From contig NZ_BMJE01000003.1 in assembly GCF_014642915.1 (NCBI RefSeq), forward strand, positions 248,001 to 312,000: a DNA stretch of 64,000 nucleotides. Direction: 5' to 3'. How positions within the stretch are numbered: the stretch's first letter is position 1; the number at the start of each line of letters is the position of its first letter. A model generated the notes under the pieces. That model was not told where the DNA came from and made no database searches. It saw only the letters and a program-made list of their open reading frames with translations. Below, one piece after another: positions 1-8,973 of the stretch. This DNA is from Flavobacterium suaedae (GTDB lineage: Bacteria; Bacteroidota; Bacteroidia; Flavobacteriales; Flavobacteriaceae). The translations under genes and the position numbers were made by a program.

Positions 1-850
1 TTCCTGTAGTTTCAGAAGAAATACTTTCAAACTCTGCACGCATAAATACTTCCCATTTTTCTGACGGAAAAACTAATGCTACTTCTGCACCTACTCCGGG
101 AGATATAAAATTCTTAGTTTCCGATTCCGGTCTGGTATCAGTTACCGCATAGCTTGTATTATAAATTCCTGCAAATACCGAAAACTTCATTTCATAGCCC
201 TTACCTGTATTATTAGTATATGTAATCGACTCAACATTGTTACATAAGTTGTAATGTTCAAACACATTTATTAAATCATCTTTATCATAATCAACTGCCC
301 TATAATTAATAACAGTACCATTTTCACACATTAAATCATCTACTATTTGTTGTATGTATGTTGTATTTTGTGCTATTTTAGTATGCGAACGCATATAATC
401 TTTATATATAAATTGCTGAAGTTCTATATCTTCTGTAGGGATAGCATATAAAAAATATTCACCTCCTTTAGTAGTACTGTAAGTATATAACTCTGCTTTA
501 CCTTCTACAAGCATATTTAAAAAATCTGTTACAGTTTCCCATTCAGGCTCATAGTCAGAAGTTAACCTTCTCTTATTAAGAAGCTTTGAATTATCAAGTT
601 TAAAGGTCTTTTTTACAAATCTATACTCCACTCCTACACCATATTCAGAAACATCACCTTTATTAAGTTTAGAAAAAGAGTTTTCATTTTTTTCTTTAAA
701 TTCAAGTAAAGAAAAATTAGTAAAATCAGTTGTTTTAAAATAGCCTTCTACACGATTACCATTTTCAGTAATATAATAACCTGCTTGCTGTTCTTGGGCA
801 AAAGATGACATAGCGGTGATAAAAACCGCTATAAAAGTAAAAATTCTCAT
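1..850 (-). CDS. Secreted protein, probable outer-membrane barrel (3' part outside window)
   Basis: The reverse frame is open from the ATG at 850 to the window edge, about 283 codons with no stop, so the C-terminus is missing. The N-terminus MRIFTFIAVFITAMSSFAQ is a typical Flavobacterium signal peptide ending in FAQ. The next ~160 residues form a soluble-looking region (GYYITENGNRVEG early, LVEGKAELYTY in the middle). The last visible part (KFSVFAGIYNTSYAV, then VGAEVALVF) alternates like strands of an outer-membrane beta-barrel. Similar flavobacterial secreted proteins exist, but no function is known to me. It starts 34 bases after the ftsY stop codon on the same strand, so readthrough from ftsY is possible. 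Confidence 0.72.
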   Translation of the reverse strand, partial: MRIFTFIAVFITAMSSFAQEQQAGYYITENGNRVEGYFKTTDFTNFSLLEFKEKNENSFSKLNKGDVSEYGVGVEYRFVKKTFKLDNSKLLNKRRLTSDYEPEWETVTDFLNMLVEGKAELYTYSTTKGGEYFLYAIPTEDIELQQFIYKDYMRSHTKIAQNTTYIQQIVDDLMCENGTVINYRAVDYDKDDLINVFEHYNLCNNVESITYTNNTGKGYEMKFSVFAGIYNTSYAVTDTRPESETKNFISPGVGAEVALVFPSEKWEVFMRAEFESISSETTG

Positions 851-884
851 TGTATTGATTTGTTGTTTTTATTGTCTTTAAAAC

Positions 885-1838
885 TTATTTGAAGAAAGAG
901 TCTACAAACTCATATTTATTAAATACTTGCAGGTCTTCAATGCCTTCACCTACACCAATGTATTTAACCGGAATTTTAAACTGGTCTGATATACCAATTA
1001 CAACCCCGCCTTTTGCAGTACCGTCAAGTTTAGTTACAGCAAGAGAAGTAACCTCTGTAGCTGCTGTAAATTGTTTTGCCTGCTCAAATGCGTTTTGACC
1101 TGTAGAACCATCTAAAACAAGTAATACATCATGAGGAGCATCTCCTATCACTTTTTGCATTACTCTTTTCACTTTAGAAAGTTCGTTCATAAGGTTTACT
1201 TTATTATGAAGTCTTCCCGCTGTATCAATTATTACCACATCAGCATCTTGGCTTACTGCTGATTGTAAAGTATCAAAAGCTACAGAAGCCGGGTCACTAC
1301 CCATATTTTGTCTTACAATAGGAACATCTACCCGATCTGCCCAAACCTGAAGCTGATCTATAGCTGCTGCTCTAAATGTATCTGCTGCTCCTAAAACTAC
1401 TTTTTTACCAGCTTTCTTAAACTGGTATGCCAGTTTCCCAATAGTAGTAGTTTTACCTACACCATTTACACCAACAACCATAAGTACATAAGGCTTTTTG
1501 TCTGCAGGAATTTCAAATTCAGTTGCTTCTCCACTATTGGTTTCAGAAAGTAGAGCAGCTATTTCTTCCCTTAATATTTTATTAAGTTCATCCGTACCCA
1601 AGTATTTATCACGAGCAACACGATCCTCAATACGTTCAATAACTTTAAGTGTAGTATTTACACCTACATCAGACGTTACTAAAACCTCCTCCAGGTTATC
1701 TAAAACCTCATCATCAACTTTAGATTTTCCTGCTACTGCCTTAGATAGCTTTGAAAAAAAAGAGGTTTTACTTTTCTCAAGACCTTTGTCTAAAGTTTCT
1801 TTTTTTTCTGAGGAAAATATTTTTTTGAAGAAATTCAT
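885..1838 (-). CDS. ftsY: Signal recognition particle receptor FtsY
   Basis: FtsY is the SRP-receptor GTPase that docks ribosome-SRP-nascent chain complexes at the inner membrane. The 317 residues contain the NG domain: an N helical bundle (residues ~20-95), then the G domain with P-loop GVNGVGKTT, DTFRAAA, DTAGR, TKLDG and the closing GVGEGIEDLQVF. The long acidic A domain of E. coli FtsY is absent; only a short basic N-terminus (MNFFKKIFSS) remains, as is common in Bacteroidota. A terminator at 1882-1915 separates it from the upstream ribosomal genes. A -7-like TATATTTA lies just downstream of that terminator, so ftsY probably has its own promoter. Confidence 0.97.
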   Translation of the reverse strand: MNFFKKIFSSEKKETLDKGLEKSKTSFFSKLSKAVAGKSKVDDEVLDNLEEVLVTSDVGVNTTLKVIERIEDRVARDKYLGTDELNKILREEIAALLSETNSGEATEFEIPADKKPYVLMVVGVNGVGKTTTIGKLAYQFKKAGKKVVLGAADTFRAAAIDQLQVWADRVDVPIVRQNMGSDPASVAFDTLQSAVSQDADVVIIDTAGRLHNKVNLMNELSKVKRVMQKVIGDAPHDVLLVLDGSTGQNAFEQAKQFTAATEVTSLAVTKLDGTAKGGVVIGISDQFKIPVKYIGVGEGIEDLQVFNKYEFVDSFFK

Positions 1839-1881
1839 ACTTAAAAATAATCAGTTTTTTCCAGCGGTAAATATAGAAAAT

Positions 1882-1915
1882 AAAAAAGCTACTTTCCCTA
1901 AAGAAAGTAGCTTTT
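1882..1915 (-). terminator. Intrinsic terminator after rpmB-rpmG-DUF4295
   Basis: A 13-bp stem (AAAAGCTACTTTC at 1884-1896 pairing with 1903-1915, six-base loop) is followed on the minus strand by a run of T. It ends the ribosomal protein unit before ftsY. Confidence 0.85.
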
Positions 1916-1934
1916 CTATATATTGTTAGATTTC

Positions 1935-2087
1935 TTATTTTTTACTAAGAAAATCATTCACTTCTTCCGGAGTCATAACCCCTTCCACAAATGTGTAAGC
2001 ACCTGTTTTTGGCGACTTTACCATTTTTATTGCTTTCGTTAATCTTTTTGAAGATGTTTGTAACGTTGCTACGGTTTTCTTTGCCAT
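1935..2087 (-). CDS. DUF4295 family small protein
   Basis: A 50-residue basic protein starting MAKKTVATLQTSSKRLTKAI and ending DFLSKK. It matches the DUF4295 family, which in Bacteroidota is nearly always encoded directly after rpmB and rpmG. Here it sits 12 bases after rpmG in the same transcription unit. The location and the lysine-rich N-terminus suggest a ribosome-associated role, but this is inference; the function is unknown. The short length and Bacteroidota restriction fit the family. Confidence 0.88.
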   Translation of the reverse strand: MAKKTVATLQTSSKRLTKAIKMVKSPKTGAYTFVEGVMTPEEVNDFLSKK

Positions 2088-2099
2088 GACGTATAAATA

Positions 2100-2282
2100 T
2101 TATTTGATTTCTTTATGGACAGTCATCCTTTTTAATATAGGATTGAATTTTTTTATCTCTAATCTGTCCGGTGTGTTTTTCTTGTTCTTAGTAGTGATGT
2201 ACCTTGAAGTTCCCGGCTTGCCAGAATCTTTGTGCTCAGTACACTCTAAAATAACCTGGATTCTATTACCTTTCTTTGCCAT
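2100..2282 (-). CDS. rpmG: 50S ribosomal protein L33
   Basis: The 60-residue protein ([20 protein letters not shown], then [19 protein letters not shown] and KKFNP) is a clear bL33 of the large subunit. It has one cysteine in the ECTEHK segment and lacks the two CxxC pairs of zinc-binding L33, so it is the zinc-independent form. It lies between rpmB (30-base gap) and DUF4295 (12-base gap), the standard Bacteroidota order rpmB-rpmG-DUF4295. Confidence 0.97.
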   Translation of the reverse strand: MAKKGNRIQVILECTEHKDSGKPGTSRYITTKNKKNTPDRLEIKKFNPILKRMTVHKEIK

Positions 2283-2312
2283 CTTAAATATATATTATTA
2301 TTGGTACAGGAA

Positions 2313-2549
2313 TTATTTTATAAGCCCCTTAGCCTGAGCGTCTTTTAACACTGCAGTAATACCTTTTTTATTAATAGTTTTGATAGTAGAAGCGGCTACC
2401 CTAAGAGTTACCCACCTGTCTTCTTCAGGAAGATAAAAACGCTTCTTCATTAAGTTTACATTAAACTTTCGCTTAGTTTTATTCATAGCGTGGGAAACAT
2501 TGTTTCCTACCATTGCTTTTTTACCTGTAAGGTCACAAACTCTTGACAT
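2313..2549 (-). CDS. rpmB: 50S ribosomal protein L28
   Basis: The 78 residues begin [20 protein letters not shown] and continue with [11 protein letters not shown] and [14 protein letters not shown], the conserved bL28 blocks that bind 23S rRNA. It is the first gene of the rpmB-rpmG-DUF4295 unit. The ~80-base upstream gap holds a T-rich stretch with TTTCTTTGC, a weak version of the -7 box, so the unit promoter is probably there. This is separate from cinA, which ends at 2629. Confidence 0.97.
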   Translation of the reverse strand: MSRVCDLTGKKAMVGNNVSHAMNKTKRKFNVNLMKKRFYLPEEDRWVTLRVAASTIKTINKKGITAVLKDAQAKGLIK

Positions 2550-2628
2550 TATATTACGCTTTTATATCGTTATTCAAAATCAGGGTGCAAAGAAACAAAA
2601 AAGAAATATATTACACAAACATAATGAG

Positions 2629-3876
2629 TTAGTTTTTAAAAATTTCCTTATAAATTTTTTCTAATGCTTTATTTACTGCCCTGTCTATAACTTTATCGCG
2701 TGGTTGTCCTAAATTAAACTCTTCACTATACACTCCGTTTGGGGTTGCAAAACCTATAAAAACAGTACCAACTTCGGCAGCCCCCTCTTCTTTAGTAGGC
2801 CCTGCATTTCCAGTAGTAGCCAAGGCATAATCAGTACCAAAAAGTGCTTTTGTTTTTTGTGCCATTGCTTCTGCCACTTCAGCACTTACAACATCATGTT
2901 TTTCTATAAATGATTTTTCTATTCCCAATATAGCTACCTTACTCTCTACAGAATAGGTTACTACCCCTGCTTTAAAATAACTGGAAGCTCCCATTGCTAA
3001 TGTAAAAGCATGTGCCAATTTACCTCCTGTACAACTTTCGGCAACTGCTATGGTTTTACCTTGTTCTTTTAAAAGTTTACCTACTACAACCTCAAGCGTT
3101 TCATCTTCTTCATAGCCTACTATAATATCGCCTATTATTTTTTTCAGCTTTTCAGTTTCTTCGGCAATAGCGGTATATAAAACATCTTTATCTGCACCCC
3201 TTGCTGAAAGACGTAACCTAACGCGTCCCGGACTTGGCAAGTAAGCCAATTTTATAAACTCCGGTAAATTATCCTCCCACTCCTCTATACGTTCAGCTAC
3301 TACACTCTCTCCTTCTCCGTATGTAAGAATTGTTTTATGCACTATAAAAGGACGTTTATACTTAGCTACAACTCTTGGTATAACTTCTTTTTCTATAAGT
3401 CCTTTCATTTCATAGGGCACACCCGGCAAAGACACAAAAACGGTGTTTTCTTTTTCCATCCACATTCCCGGAGCTGTACCAACAGGGTTATGTAGTACCG
3501 TACATTTTGAAGGTACTAATGCCTGATCTTGGTTCATTTGAGAGGCTTTACGTTTTAAAACACTTTGTATTAAGCCTTCTACATGCATTAAGACGTCATT
3601 ATTTAAAACTAACTCATCTTCAAAATAATCACAGAATGTTTTTTTAGTGATATCATCTTTAGTTGGTCCTAAACCACCCGTAACAATTACTAAATCAACT
3701 TTATTTTGTAATACTTTTAGCGTTTCTAGAATATGCTCTCTGTCATCACTAATAGAAAGCATCTCATAAACCCCTATACCTATTTTATCTAAAGCTTTAG
3801 CAATGTAACTTGAATTGGTATCAACTATTTGTCCAATAAGTATTTCATCACCAATAGTAACTATGGCTGCTTTCAT
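2629..3876 (-). CDS. cinA: CinA family nicotinamide-nucleotide amidohydrolase
   Basis: The 415-residue two-domain protein combines an N-terminal MoaB/MogA-like domain (residues ~1-170, with [15 protein letters not shown] and [11 protein letters not shown]) with a C-terminal PncC-type amidase (residues ~255-412, with [16 protein letters not shown] and ATTGNAGPT). In characterised homologues the C-terminal domain deamidates NMN to nicotinate mononucleotide, and the N-terminal domain can act as an ADP-ribose pyrophosphatase. It is the last gene of the exonuclease-FAH-Hpt-cinA operon, three bases after the Hpt gene. A competence role should not be assumed from the name. Confidence 0.93.
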   Translation of the reverse strand: MKAAIVTIGDEILIGQIVDTNSSYIAKALDKIGIGVYEMLSISDDREHILETLKVLQNKVDLVIVTGGLGPTKDDITKKTFCDYFEDELVLNNDVLMHVEGLIQSVLKRKASQMNQDQALVPSKCTVLHNPVGTAPGMWMEKENTVFVSLPGVPYEMKGLIEKEVIPRVVAKYKRPFIVHKTILTYGEGESVVAERIEEWEDNLPEFIKLAYLPSPGRVRLRLSARGADKDVLYTAIAEETEKLKKIIGDIIVGYEEDETLEVVVGKLLKEQGKTIAVAESCTGGKLAHAFTLAMGASSYFKAGVVTYSVESKVAILGIEKSFIEKHDVVSAEVAEAMAQKTKALFGTDYALATTGNAGPTKEEGAAEVGTVFIGFATPNGVYSEEFNLGQPRDKVIDRAVNKALEKIYKEIFKN

Positions 3877-3879
3877 ATA

Positions 3880-4224
3880 TTAAAGATCAAAATCTTTTTT
3901 AAGTTCTTTTAATGTAAGGTCTACATTTTCTTTAAGACTCTTTACTATATCTTTAATCTCTCTCTTTTTACCTTCTGCTCTTGTCCATTCTTCAATAGCC
4001 AAAACATCGTTATAAGCTATATCCATACCCAAAAGATCAAGTGTGGGTTTTATTTTATGTGCAGCATAATACACCTTTTTATGGTCTTTTTCTTTAAGCC
4101 CCTCTTTTATATTGGTAATTTCAACAGGAACTTCTTCTGTAAAAAGTATTGCTATTTGTTTAGCAAAATCTACGTCGTTATCAGAAACTTCGTAAACCTT
4201 AGATAGATTATAATATAGAGCCAT
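3880..4224 (-). CDS. Orphan Hpt-domain phosphotransfer protein
   Basis: The 114-residue, entirely helical protein contains AAHKIKPTLDLLG, the signature of a histidine phosphotransfer (Hpt) domain, with His56 as the predicted phosphorylated residue. Hpt proteins carry phosphate between a hybrid kinase receiver and a final response regulator. No kinase or receiver gene is adjacent. Its ATG overlaps the stop of the FAH gene (TAATG), indicating translational coupling, and cinA follows three bases later. The partner kinase must be encoded elsewhere. Confidence 0.8.
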   Translation of the reverse strand: MALYYNLSKVYEVSDNDVDFAKQIAILFTEEVPVEITNIKEGLKEKDHKKVYYAAHKIKPTLDLLGMDIAYNDVLAIEEWTRAEGKKREIKDIVKSLKENVDLTLKELKKDFDL

Positions 4225-4835
4225 TACTTTACTTGTATTCTAAATAGTTTTTTGTCTTCTATAAATCCTTCCAGTACATCTTCCGGGTTTACTTTTCCTA
4301 CCCCTTTTGGTGTACCTGTAAAAATAATATCACCTATACGTAATGTAAAAAACTGCGACACATAGGCTATTAATTCATCAATCTTCCAAAGCATTTGCTT
4401 TGTATTACCTTCCTGAACAACTTCATTGTTTTTAGTGAGTTTAAAGTTTATATCGTTTAACGATTCAAACTCCGTCTTATCTACAAACTCCCCTATCACA
4501 GCAGAACCGTCAAAGGCTTTTGCTTTTTCCCAAGGTAAACCTTTTTCTTTTAATGCTGCCTGTAAATCACGAGCAGTAAAATCAATACCTAAGCCAATAG
4601 AGTCATAATACTTATGAGCAAACTTAGCATCTATGTGTTTACCTACTTTGTTTATTTTAACTAGTACCTCAACTTCATGATGTACCTCATTACTAAAATC
4701 AGGTATAAAAAAAGGAAATTTTTTAAGCACTATTGCCGTATCGGGTTTCATAAAAAGCACAGGGCTTTCCGGCTTTTCATTAGCCAACTCCTCTATATGA
4801 TCCGTATAGTTTCTTCCTACACAAATAATCTTCAT
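4224..4835 (-). CDS. Fumarylacetoacetate hydrolase family protein
   Basis: This is a compact 203-residue FAH-fold enzyme. It opens with MKIICVGRNYTDHIEEL and carries metal-binding acidic residues in HHEVEVLVKI and GIDFTARDLQ, plus the closing IFTGTPKGVG. Single-domain members of this size (YcgM, human FAHD1) hydrolyse acylpyruvates or decarboxylate oxaloacetate using Mg2+. The exact substrate cannot be read from the sequence. It is preceded by the exonuclease gene (15-base gap) and overlaps the Hpt gene by one base. Confidence 0.9.
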   Translation of the reverse strand: MKIICVGRNYTDHIEELANEKPESPVLFMKPDTAIVLKKFPFFIPDFSNEVHHEVEVLVKINKVGKHIDAKFAHKYYDSIGLGIDFTARDLQAALKEKGLPWEKAKAFDGSAVIGEFVDKTEFESLNDINFKLTKNNEVVQEGNTKQMLWKIDELIAYVSQFFTLRIGDIIFTGTPKGVGKVNPEDVLEGFIEDKKLFRIQVK

Positions 4836-4850
4836 AATAGCGCCTGTTAA

Positions 4851-5627
4851 TTACGTTAATTTATTATTCAGTTTTCTTAGTTTTATTGCTGTAAGTACTT
4901 TTTTGGTATATAGCGGAAAATCTGCATTTTGCATCCATCCGTAATAACCAGGTTCATCTTCCAGTACCTTCTCTACTTTAACCCCTTTAAATTTACCAAA
5001 AGCAAAAACTTCGTCTCCATCTTTATTTAAAGCTATAAAACCGGCAAAATCTACTGACGCTTTACGCTTAGTATATTCTGATAATGCTTTTATATCATTA
5101 GTCAAGTCTTCATACCTGTCTAATTGCGATTTTAGTATTTCGTAAGTTGCATTAGTATCTGCTTCTGCGCTGTGTGCATTTTCCAACGTTTGCCCGCAAT
5201 AAAATTTATAAGCAGCACTAAGTGTTCTCTCTTCTTTTTTATGGAAAATTGTCTGAACGTCAACCGCAACTCTGTTTTTCATTTCGAAGTCTACCCCGGC
5301 ACGTAACATTTCTTCTGCTAAAAGCGGAATATCGAATCTATCAGAATTATAGCCTGCCAAATCAGAATCTTTAATCATATTGTACACCTGACTTGAAAGT
5401 TCTTTAAAAGTTGGCTCATTGGCTACTTTTTCATCTGTTATACCATGAAAAGCAGTTGTTGATGGCGGTATGGGGATTTCAGGGTTTACCAACCATGTTT
5501 TACTTTCTTTATTTCCGTTAGGATAAACTTTTAGTATTGATATTTCTACAATTCTGTCTTTGCTTATATCAGTACCCGTAGTTTCTAAATCAAAAAAGCA
5601 AATAGGTCTGTTTAATTTTAACTCCAT
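4851..5627 (-). CDS. DnaQ-like 3'-5' exonuclease
   Basis: The 258-residue protein has the DEDDh exonuclease motifs: Exo I CFFDLETTGTD with Asp13 and Glu15, Exo II GYNSDRFDIPLL, and Exo III HSAEADTNAT with the general-base His and final Asp. About 70 further residues follow (AFGKFKGVKVEKVL, then YYGWM), a small extra domain often seen on Bacteroidota homologues. It could be a proofreading or repair exonuclease; no polymerase domain is attached. It is the first gene of a four-gene operon, with a -7 box at 5645-5652. Confidence 0.9.
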   Translation of the reverse strand: MELKLNRPICFFDLETTGTDISKDRIVEISILKVYPNGNKESKTWLVNPEIPIPPSTTAFHGITDEKVANEPTFKELSSQVYNMIKDSDLAGYNSDRFDIPLLAEEMLRAGVDFEMKNRVAVDVQTIFHKKEERTLSAAYKFYCGQTLENAHSAEADTNATYEILKSQLDRYEDLTNDIKALSEYTKRKASVDFAGFIALNKDGDEVFAFGKFKGVKVEKVLEDEPGYYGWMQNADFPLYTKKVLTAIKLRKLNNKLT

Positions 5628-5644
5628 AATGTTTCTCGTTATTA

Positions 5645-5652
5645 CAAATATA
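5645..5652 (-). promoter_or_regulatory. -7 box of the exonuclease-FAH-Hpt-cinA operon
   Basis: On the minus strand this reads TATATTTG, an exact TAnnTTTG element, 18 bases before the exonuclease ATG. I see no good TTG at the expected upstream distance, so the match is to half of the Bacteroidota promoter. Confidence 0.55.
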
Positions 5653-5710
5653 ACTTTAGTAAAATTTAAAATAAAGAAGTTATACTAATTTATTTGTTGG
5701 ATGTGTATTA

Positions 5711-5741
5711 AAAAAGCAGGCAGCCCGTTACGGACTGCCTG
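5711..5741 (-). terminator. Intrinsic terminator after the E2 gene
   Basis: An 11-bp stem with one mismatch (CAGGCAGCCCG at 5717-5727 against 5731-5741, loop TTA) is followed on the minus strand by TTTTT. It lies 36 bases after the stop of the 2-oxo acid dehydrogenase E2 gene. Confidence 0.88.
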
Positions 5742-5776
5742 TTATATATAAATATTATTAGCGTATCGCTTGCAAA

Positions 5777-7087
5777 TTATACCCCTCTGTTAGCATCAAA
5801 ACCTTCAAGGTACTCTGCTACACGTTTTACAAACTGCCCTCCAAGCGCACCATCTACAACCCTGTGGTCATAACTGTGCGATAAGAACATTTTTTGGCGT
5901 ATCCCTATAAAGTCACCCTGCGGTGTCTCAATAACAGCAGGTACTTTTCTAATAGCACCTAATGCTAAGATACCTACCTGTGGCTGATTGATTATTGGTG
6001 TACCAAACACGCTGCCAAAAGTACCCACGTTGGTTACCGTATAAGTACCTCCCTGAGTATCGTCCGGTTTAAGTTTACCTATTCTTGCACGGTTAGCTAA
6101 ATCATTAACCGCTTTTGCCATACCTACAAGGTTTAACTGGTCAGCATTTTTAATTACAGGAACAATAAGGTTTCCGTTTGGTAAAGCTGCTGCCATACCA
6201 AGATTAACATTTTTCTTTTTGATGATATAATCACCATCAACCGATATATTCATCATAGGGAAGTCTTTTAGCGCACGCGCTACAGCTTCCATAAATATTG
6301 GTGTAAAGGTTAACTTTTCTCCTTCTCTCTGTTCAAACTCTTTCTTAACCTTATTTCTCCAGTTTACTATATTGGTAACATCAACTTCTATAAACGACTG
6401 TACGTGTGCTGATGTTTGTACCGACTGAACCATGTGATGCGAAATCATTTTACGCATACGGTCCATTTCTATAATCTCATCCTGACCGTTAACTGAAACC
6501 GGTGCTGCTTTAGCAGCAGGTTTTGATGCAGGTGCAGGTGCTGCCGGTTTAGCTGCCTGAGGAGTCGTAGCAGGCTGACTTGACCTGTTTTTGATATAAT
6601 CCAGTATATCGTTTTTAGTCACTCTGCCATCTTTACCTGTACCGCTTATAGCTTCAAGCTCTGCAAGTGAAACACCTTCTTCCTTAGCTATATTTTTAAC
6701 TAATGGCGAGAAAAATTTATCTGAATCTGAGAAGTCAACAGGTGCTGATGCTGCATCTTTTGCTGTTTCTACAGTTTGTGCTACAGCTTCAACATTAGCT
6801 TCTTTAGCAGGTTCTTCTGATGATTGTGCCTGAGCAGGAACATCCCCTTCAGTTTCGATATAAGCAATTGTTTGCCCTACCTGAACTACATCGTCTACCT
6901 GAAATAATATTTCCGATAAAACTCCTGAAACTTCTGAAGGAACTTCTGAATCTACTTTATCTGTGGCGATTTCTAAAACTGCTTCATCTGCGTCAATGGG
7001 ATCTCCCACATTTTTTAACCAGTTTGTTATTGTTGCCTCTGCAACACTCTCACCCATTTTGGGTAATTTCAGTTCAAATTTTGCCAT
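5777..7087 (-). CDS. 2-oxo acid dehydrogenase E2 (dihydrolipoamide acyltransferase)
   Basis: This is the E2 core subunit that moves acyl groups from E1 to CoA in 2-oxo acid dehydrogenase complexes. It has an N-terminal lipoyl domain (residues ~3-77, lipoyl Lys44 in EIATDKVDSEVPS), an Ala/Pro linker, a peripheral subunit-binding domain (~130-165, FFSPLVKNIAKEEGV), a second Ala/Pro linker, and the catalytic domain (~205-430) with SYDHRVVDGALGG containing the active-site His. The DKVD lipoyl motif is more typical of branched-chain or 2-oxoglutarate E2 than of pyruvate E2 (DKA), so it may be BkdB-like. No E1 or E3 gene is adjacent. Confidence 0.92.
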   Translation of the reverse strand: MAKFELKLPKMGESVAEATITNWLKNVGDPIDADEAVLEIATDKVDSEVPSEVSGVLSEILFQVDDVVQVGQTIAYIETEGDVPAQAQSSEEPAKEANVEAVAQTVETAKDAASAPVDFSDSDKFFSPLVKNIAKEEGVSLAELEAISGTGKDGRVTKNDILDYIKNRSSQPATTPQAAKPAAPAPASKPAAKAAPVSVNGQDEIIEMDRMRKMISHHMVQSVQTSAHVQSFIEVDVTNIVNWRNKVKKEFEQREGEKLTFTPIFMEAVARALKDFPMMNISVDGDYIIKKKNVNLGMAAALPNGNLIVPVIKNADQLNLVGMAKAVNDLANRARIGKLKPDDTQGGTYTVTNVGTFGSVFGTPIINQPQVGILALGAIRKVPAVIETPQGDFIGIRQKMFLSHSYDHRVVDGALGGQFVKRVAEYLEGFDANRGV

Positions 7088-7194
7088 ATCGTTAACCTAA
7101 AGCTAATATTAATGTTTATGATTGCGAAATTAATAAAAAAATCGACTTATTACTTATCTCTTTATAATTTTAAAAACGTCTTAACTATAATTTA

Positions 7195-8349
7195 TTACCA
7201 CTGTAAAATGTTCCCTCTGGAATTACTATCGTTACTCCCCAAAATATAGTTACAACCTTTGGGCTTTATTTTATAGGTATACCCGTCATTACTATGTCTT
7301 TGCATTATAGCAATAATTTCCCCAAAAGTCAACATTTCGTTATCAAATACAACTTCTATGGTTTTAAATTGTGCCTTTTTTAAAGGCAGCAGCATTGTCT
7401 CTTTATAGCTACTTAAGCGTATAACTTTTTTTTCCAGTTTACCCTCAAGTAACTCTCTTAACCCTTCATCTTCTGAAAATAAAAAATATTCCTGCGTTTC
7501 TATTTCCTGAACCTTTTTATTTTTTTTGGCTGAAACAAAAAGTGTAGCACCTGCTTTCATAAACAAATCAAAAAACAGAGATTTCTTGAAATGCTTTTTA
7601 TAAAAGTCCTGCATAGCGTCATTAAAGCGTTTCATGTACTCCTTATTTCTAACAGTACTTTCGCCTTTATAATGTATAATTGCCGTATCAGGGTAATAAT
7701 AATTATCCTTACCTGCTTTTAACACCGTATACGATAAATCGATATCCTCACCATACATAAAATAGCTTTCATCAAAGCCACCTACCTTATTATACAGCTC
7801 TCGCTCTACAAACATAAATGCACCCGTAAGAATATCGGTTTTTGCAGTTTCATCAACCGCTATATGCTGTGCATAATACTTATTAAACAGTTTAGATTTA
7901 GGCAACAATTTATACAACCCTATTATTTTAGTCGCCGAAACCCAAGGCGTAGGCAATCCACGTTTGCTTTCAGGGAGAAACTTCCCCATGCCGTCAATCA
8001 TCTTCACCCCTGTAATACCCATGTTATTATGCTGTTCAGCAAATGCCAGAACCTTTATAAAGGTATCTTCTGCAACTACTGTATCAGGGTTAAGAATACA
8101 CAAATATTTACCTTTAGCTTTAGCTACCCCTATGTTATTCCCTTTAGGAAAACCGGGGTTTTCCTTATTAGCAATAAGTTTTACATCAGGAAAATTTTGA
8201 GTCACCATAGCACAACTCTCATCAGACGAGTTATTATCTACCACGATAATTTCCCCCTCTATATTTTCAAGAGCTTGCTGCACGCTAAGAATACATTGTT
8301 CTAAAAAATAGCGTACATTATAATTAAGAATAATAACAGATAGCTGCAT
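7195..8349 (-). CDS. Family 2 glycosyltransferase
   Basis: The 384-residue GT2 enzyme opens with QLSVIILNYNVRYFLEQCI. It has VVDNNSSDESC for nucleotide-sugar binding, CILNPDTVV as the DxD-like metal site, and GGFDESYFMYGEDIDLSYT as the acceptor and base region, as in rhamnosyltransferase-type cell-surface GTs. About 90 C-terminal residues after the GT-A fold are unassigned. I use the ATG at 8349. A longer frame from 8406 would start inside the hsp20 terminator and add residues not seen in the family. A 107-base gap separates it from the E2 gene downstream. Confidence 0.88.
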   Translation of the reverse strand: MQLSVIILNYNVRYFLEQCILSVQQALENIEGEIIVVDNNSSDESCAMVTQNFPDVKLIANKENPGFPKGNNIGVAKAKGKYLCILNPDTVVAEDTFIKVLAFAEQHNNMGITGVKMIDGMGKFLPESKRGLPTPWVSATKIIGLYKLLPKSKLFNKYYAQHIAVDETAKTDILTGAFMFVERELYNKVGGFDESYFMYGEDIDLSYTVLKAGKDNYYYPDTAIIHYKGESTVRNKEYMKRFNDAMQDFYKKHFKKSLFFDLFMKAGATLFVSAKKNKKVQEIETQEYFLFSEDEGLRELLEGKLEKKVIRLSSYKETMLLPLKKAQFKTIEVVFDNEMLTFGEIIAIMQRHSNDGYTYKIKPKGCNYILGSNDSNSRGNILQW

Positions 8350-8390
8350 GACTACAAATATAGAGAATTGCCTCCTGATTTTTTTAAATA

Positions 8391-8423
8391 AAAAAACGCC
8401 CTGCAAAATGCAGGACGTTTTTT
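8391..8423 (-). terminator. Intrinsic terminator after hsp20
   Basis: The stem AAAAAACGCCCTGC (8391-8404) pairs with 8410-8423 with one mismatch and a five-base loop, and is U-rich on both sides. It lies 19 bases after the hsp20 stop codon on the minus strand. Confidence 0.85.
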
Positions 8424-8441
8424 AACCAACTAACACAATTA

Positions 8442-8879
8442 TTATGAAATATCAATTAACCTTTTCGCTTTTGGTAACGCTTCCTCTTTTTTAGGTAACC
8501 CTATTGTAAGAATACCATTATCATAAGAAGCCGTTATATTTTCATCGTTTACTGTTTCAGGAAGTGTAAATGCACGTTTAAAAGAGGAGTAACCAAACTC
8601 ACGTCTTGTAAACTTACCTTCTTCCTTCTCCGTATTTTCAGTTTTTACTTCTGCCGAAATACTAAGCAAATCATTCTCAACTTCAATATTAAAATTTTCT
8701 TTTTTCATTCCCGGAGCCATCAACTCTACTGTAAAACCGTTTTCTGTCTCCTTAATATTTACCGGCGGAGTCATTTTGTGCATTAACTGTGTACCTCCTG
8801 ACCAGTCTTTAAAAATTTCATCCATAAATGAAGGAAATAAACCATTTGCATTACTGTTGTTACGTTTTACTAAACTCAT
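8442..8879 (-). CDS. Hsp20/alpha-crystallin small heat shock protein
   Basis: A 145-residue holdase that binds unfolding proteins and passes them to DnaK or ClpB. The alpha-crystallin domain (residues ~35-130) includes PPVNIKETENGFTVELMAPG and the conserved SYDNGILTIGLPK strand. The C-terminal RLIDIS supplies the I-x-I oligomerisation motif. It is a single-gene unit with its own terminator. A perfect 9-bp inverted repeat (8974-8995) lies about 95 bases upstream, between this gene and the divergent ABC-F gene, and could control one or both. Confidence 0.94.
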   Translation of the reverse strand: MSLVKRNNSNANGLFPSFMDEIFKDWSGGTQLMHKMTPPVNIKETENGFTVELMAPGMKKENFNIEVENDLLSISAEVKTENTEKEEGKFTRREFGYSSFKRAFTLPETVNDENITASYDNGILTIGLPKKEEALPKAKRLIDIS

Positions 8880-8973
8880 AATCTTAACTATTTTTTGTTC
8901 TACTTAATTAGAAATCTTTTTGTTTTACGCTTTATAATAGTCAACTCTTGTACCAAAGCCATGAACAAGACTT

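Noticed and set aside
1498..1929. Plus-strand frame of 143 codons over the ftsY N-terminus
   Set aside because: It is antisense to ftsY and runs through a terminator hairpin; Ser/Leu-rich shadow of a lysine/glutamate-rich gene.
2086..2337. Plus-strand frame with hydrophobic segments opposite rpmG
   Set aside because: Fully antisense to a ribosomal protein gene; the hydrophobic look comes from complementing Lys codons.
7864..8304. Plus-strand open frame of 146 codons within the glycosyltransferase gene
   Set aside because: Antisense to conserved GT2 coding sequence; the translation is His/Cys/Phe-rich and has no family features.
8350..8406. Upstream start for the glycosyltransferase
   Set aside because: It would place the start codon inside the hsp20 terminator hairpin and adds residues before the conserved first strand.
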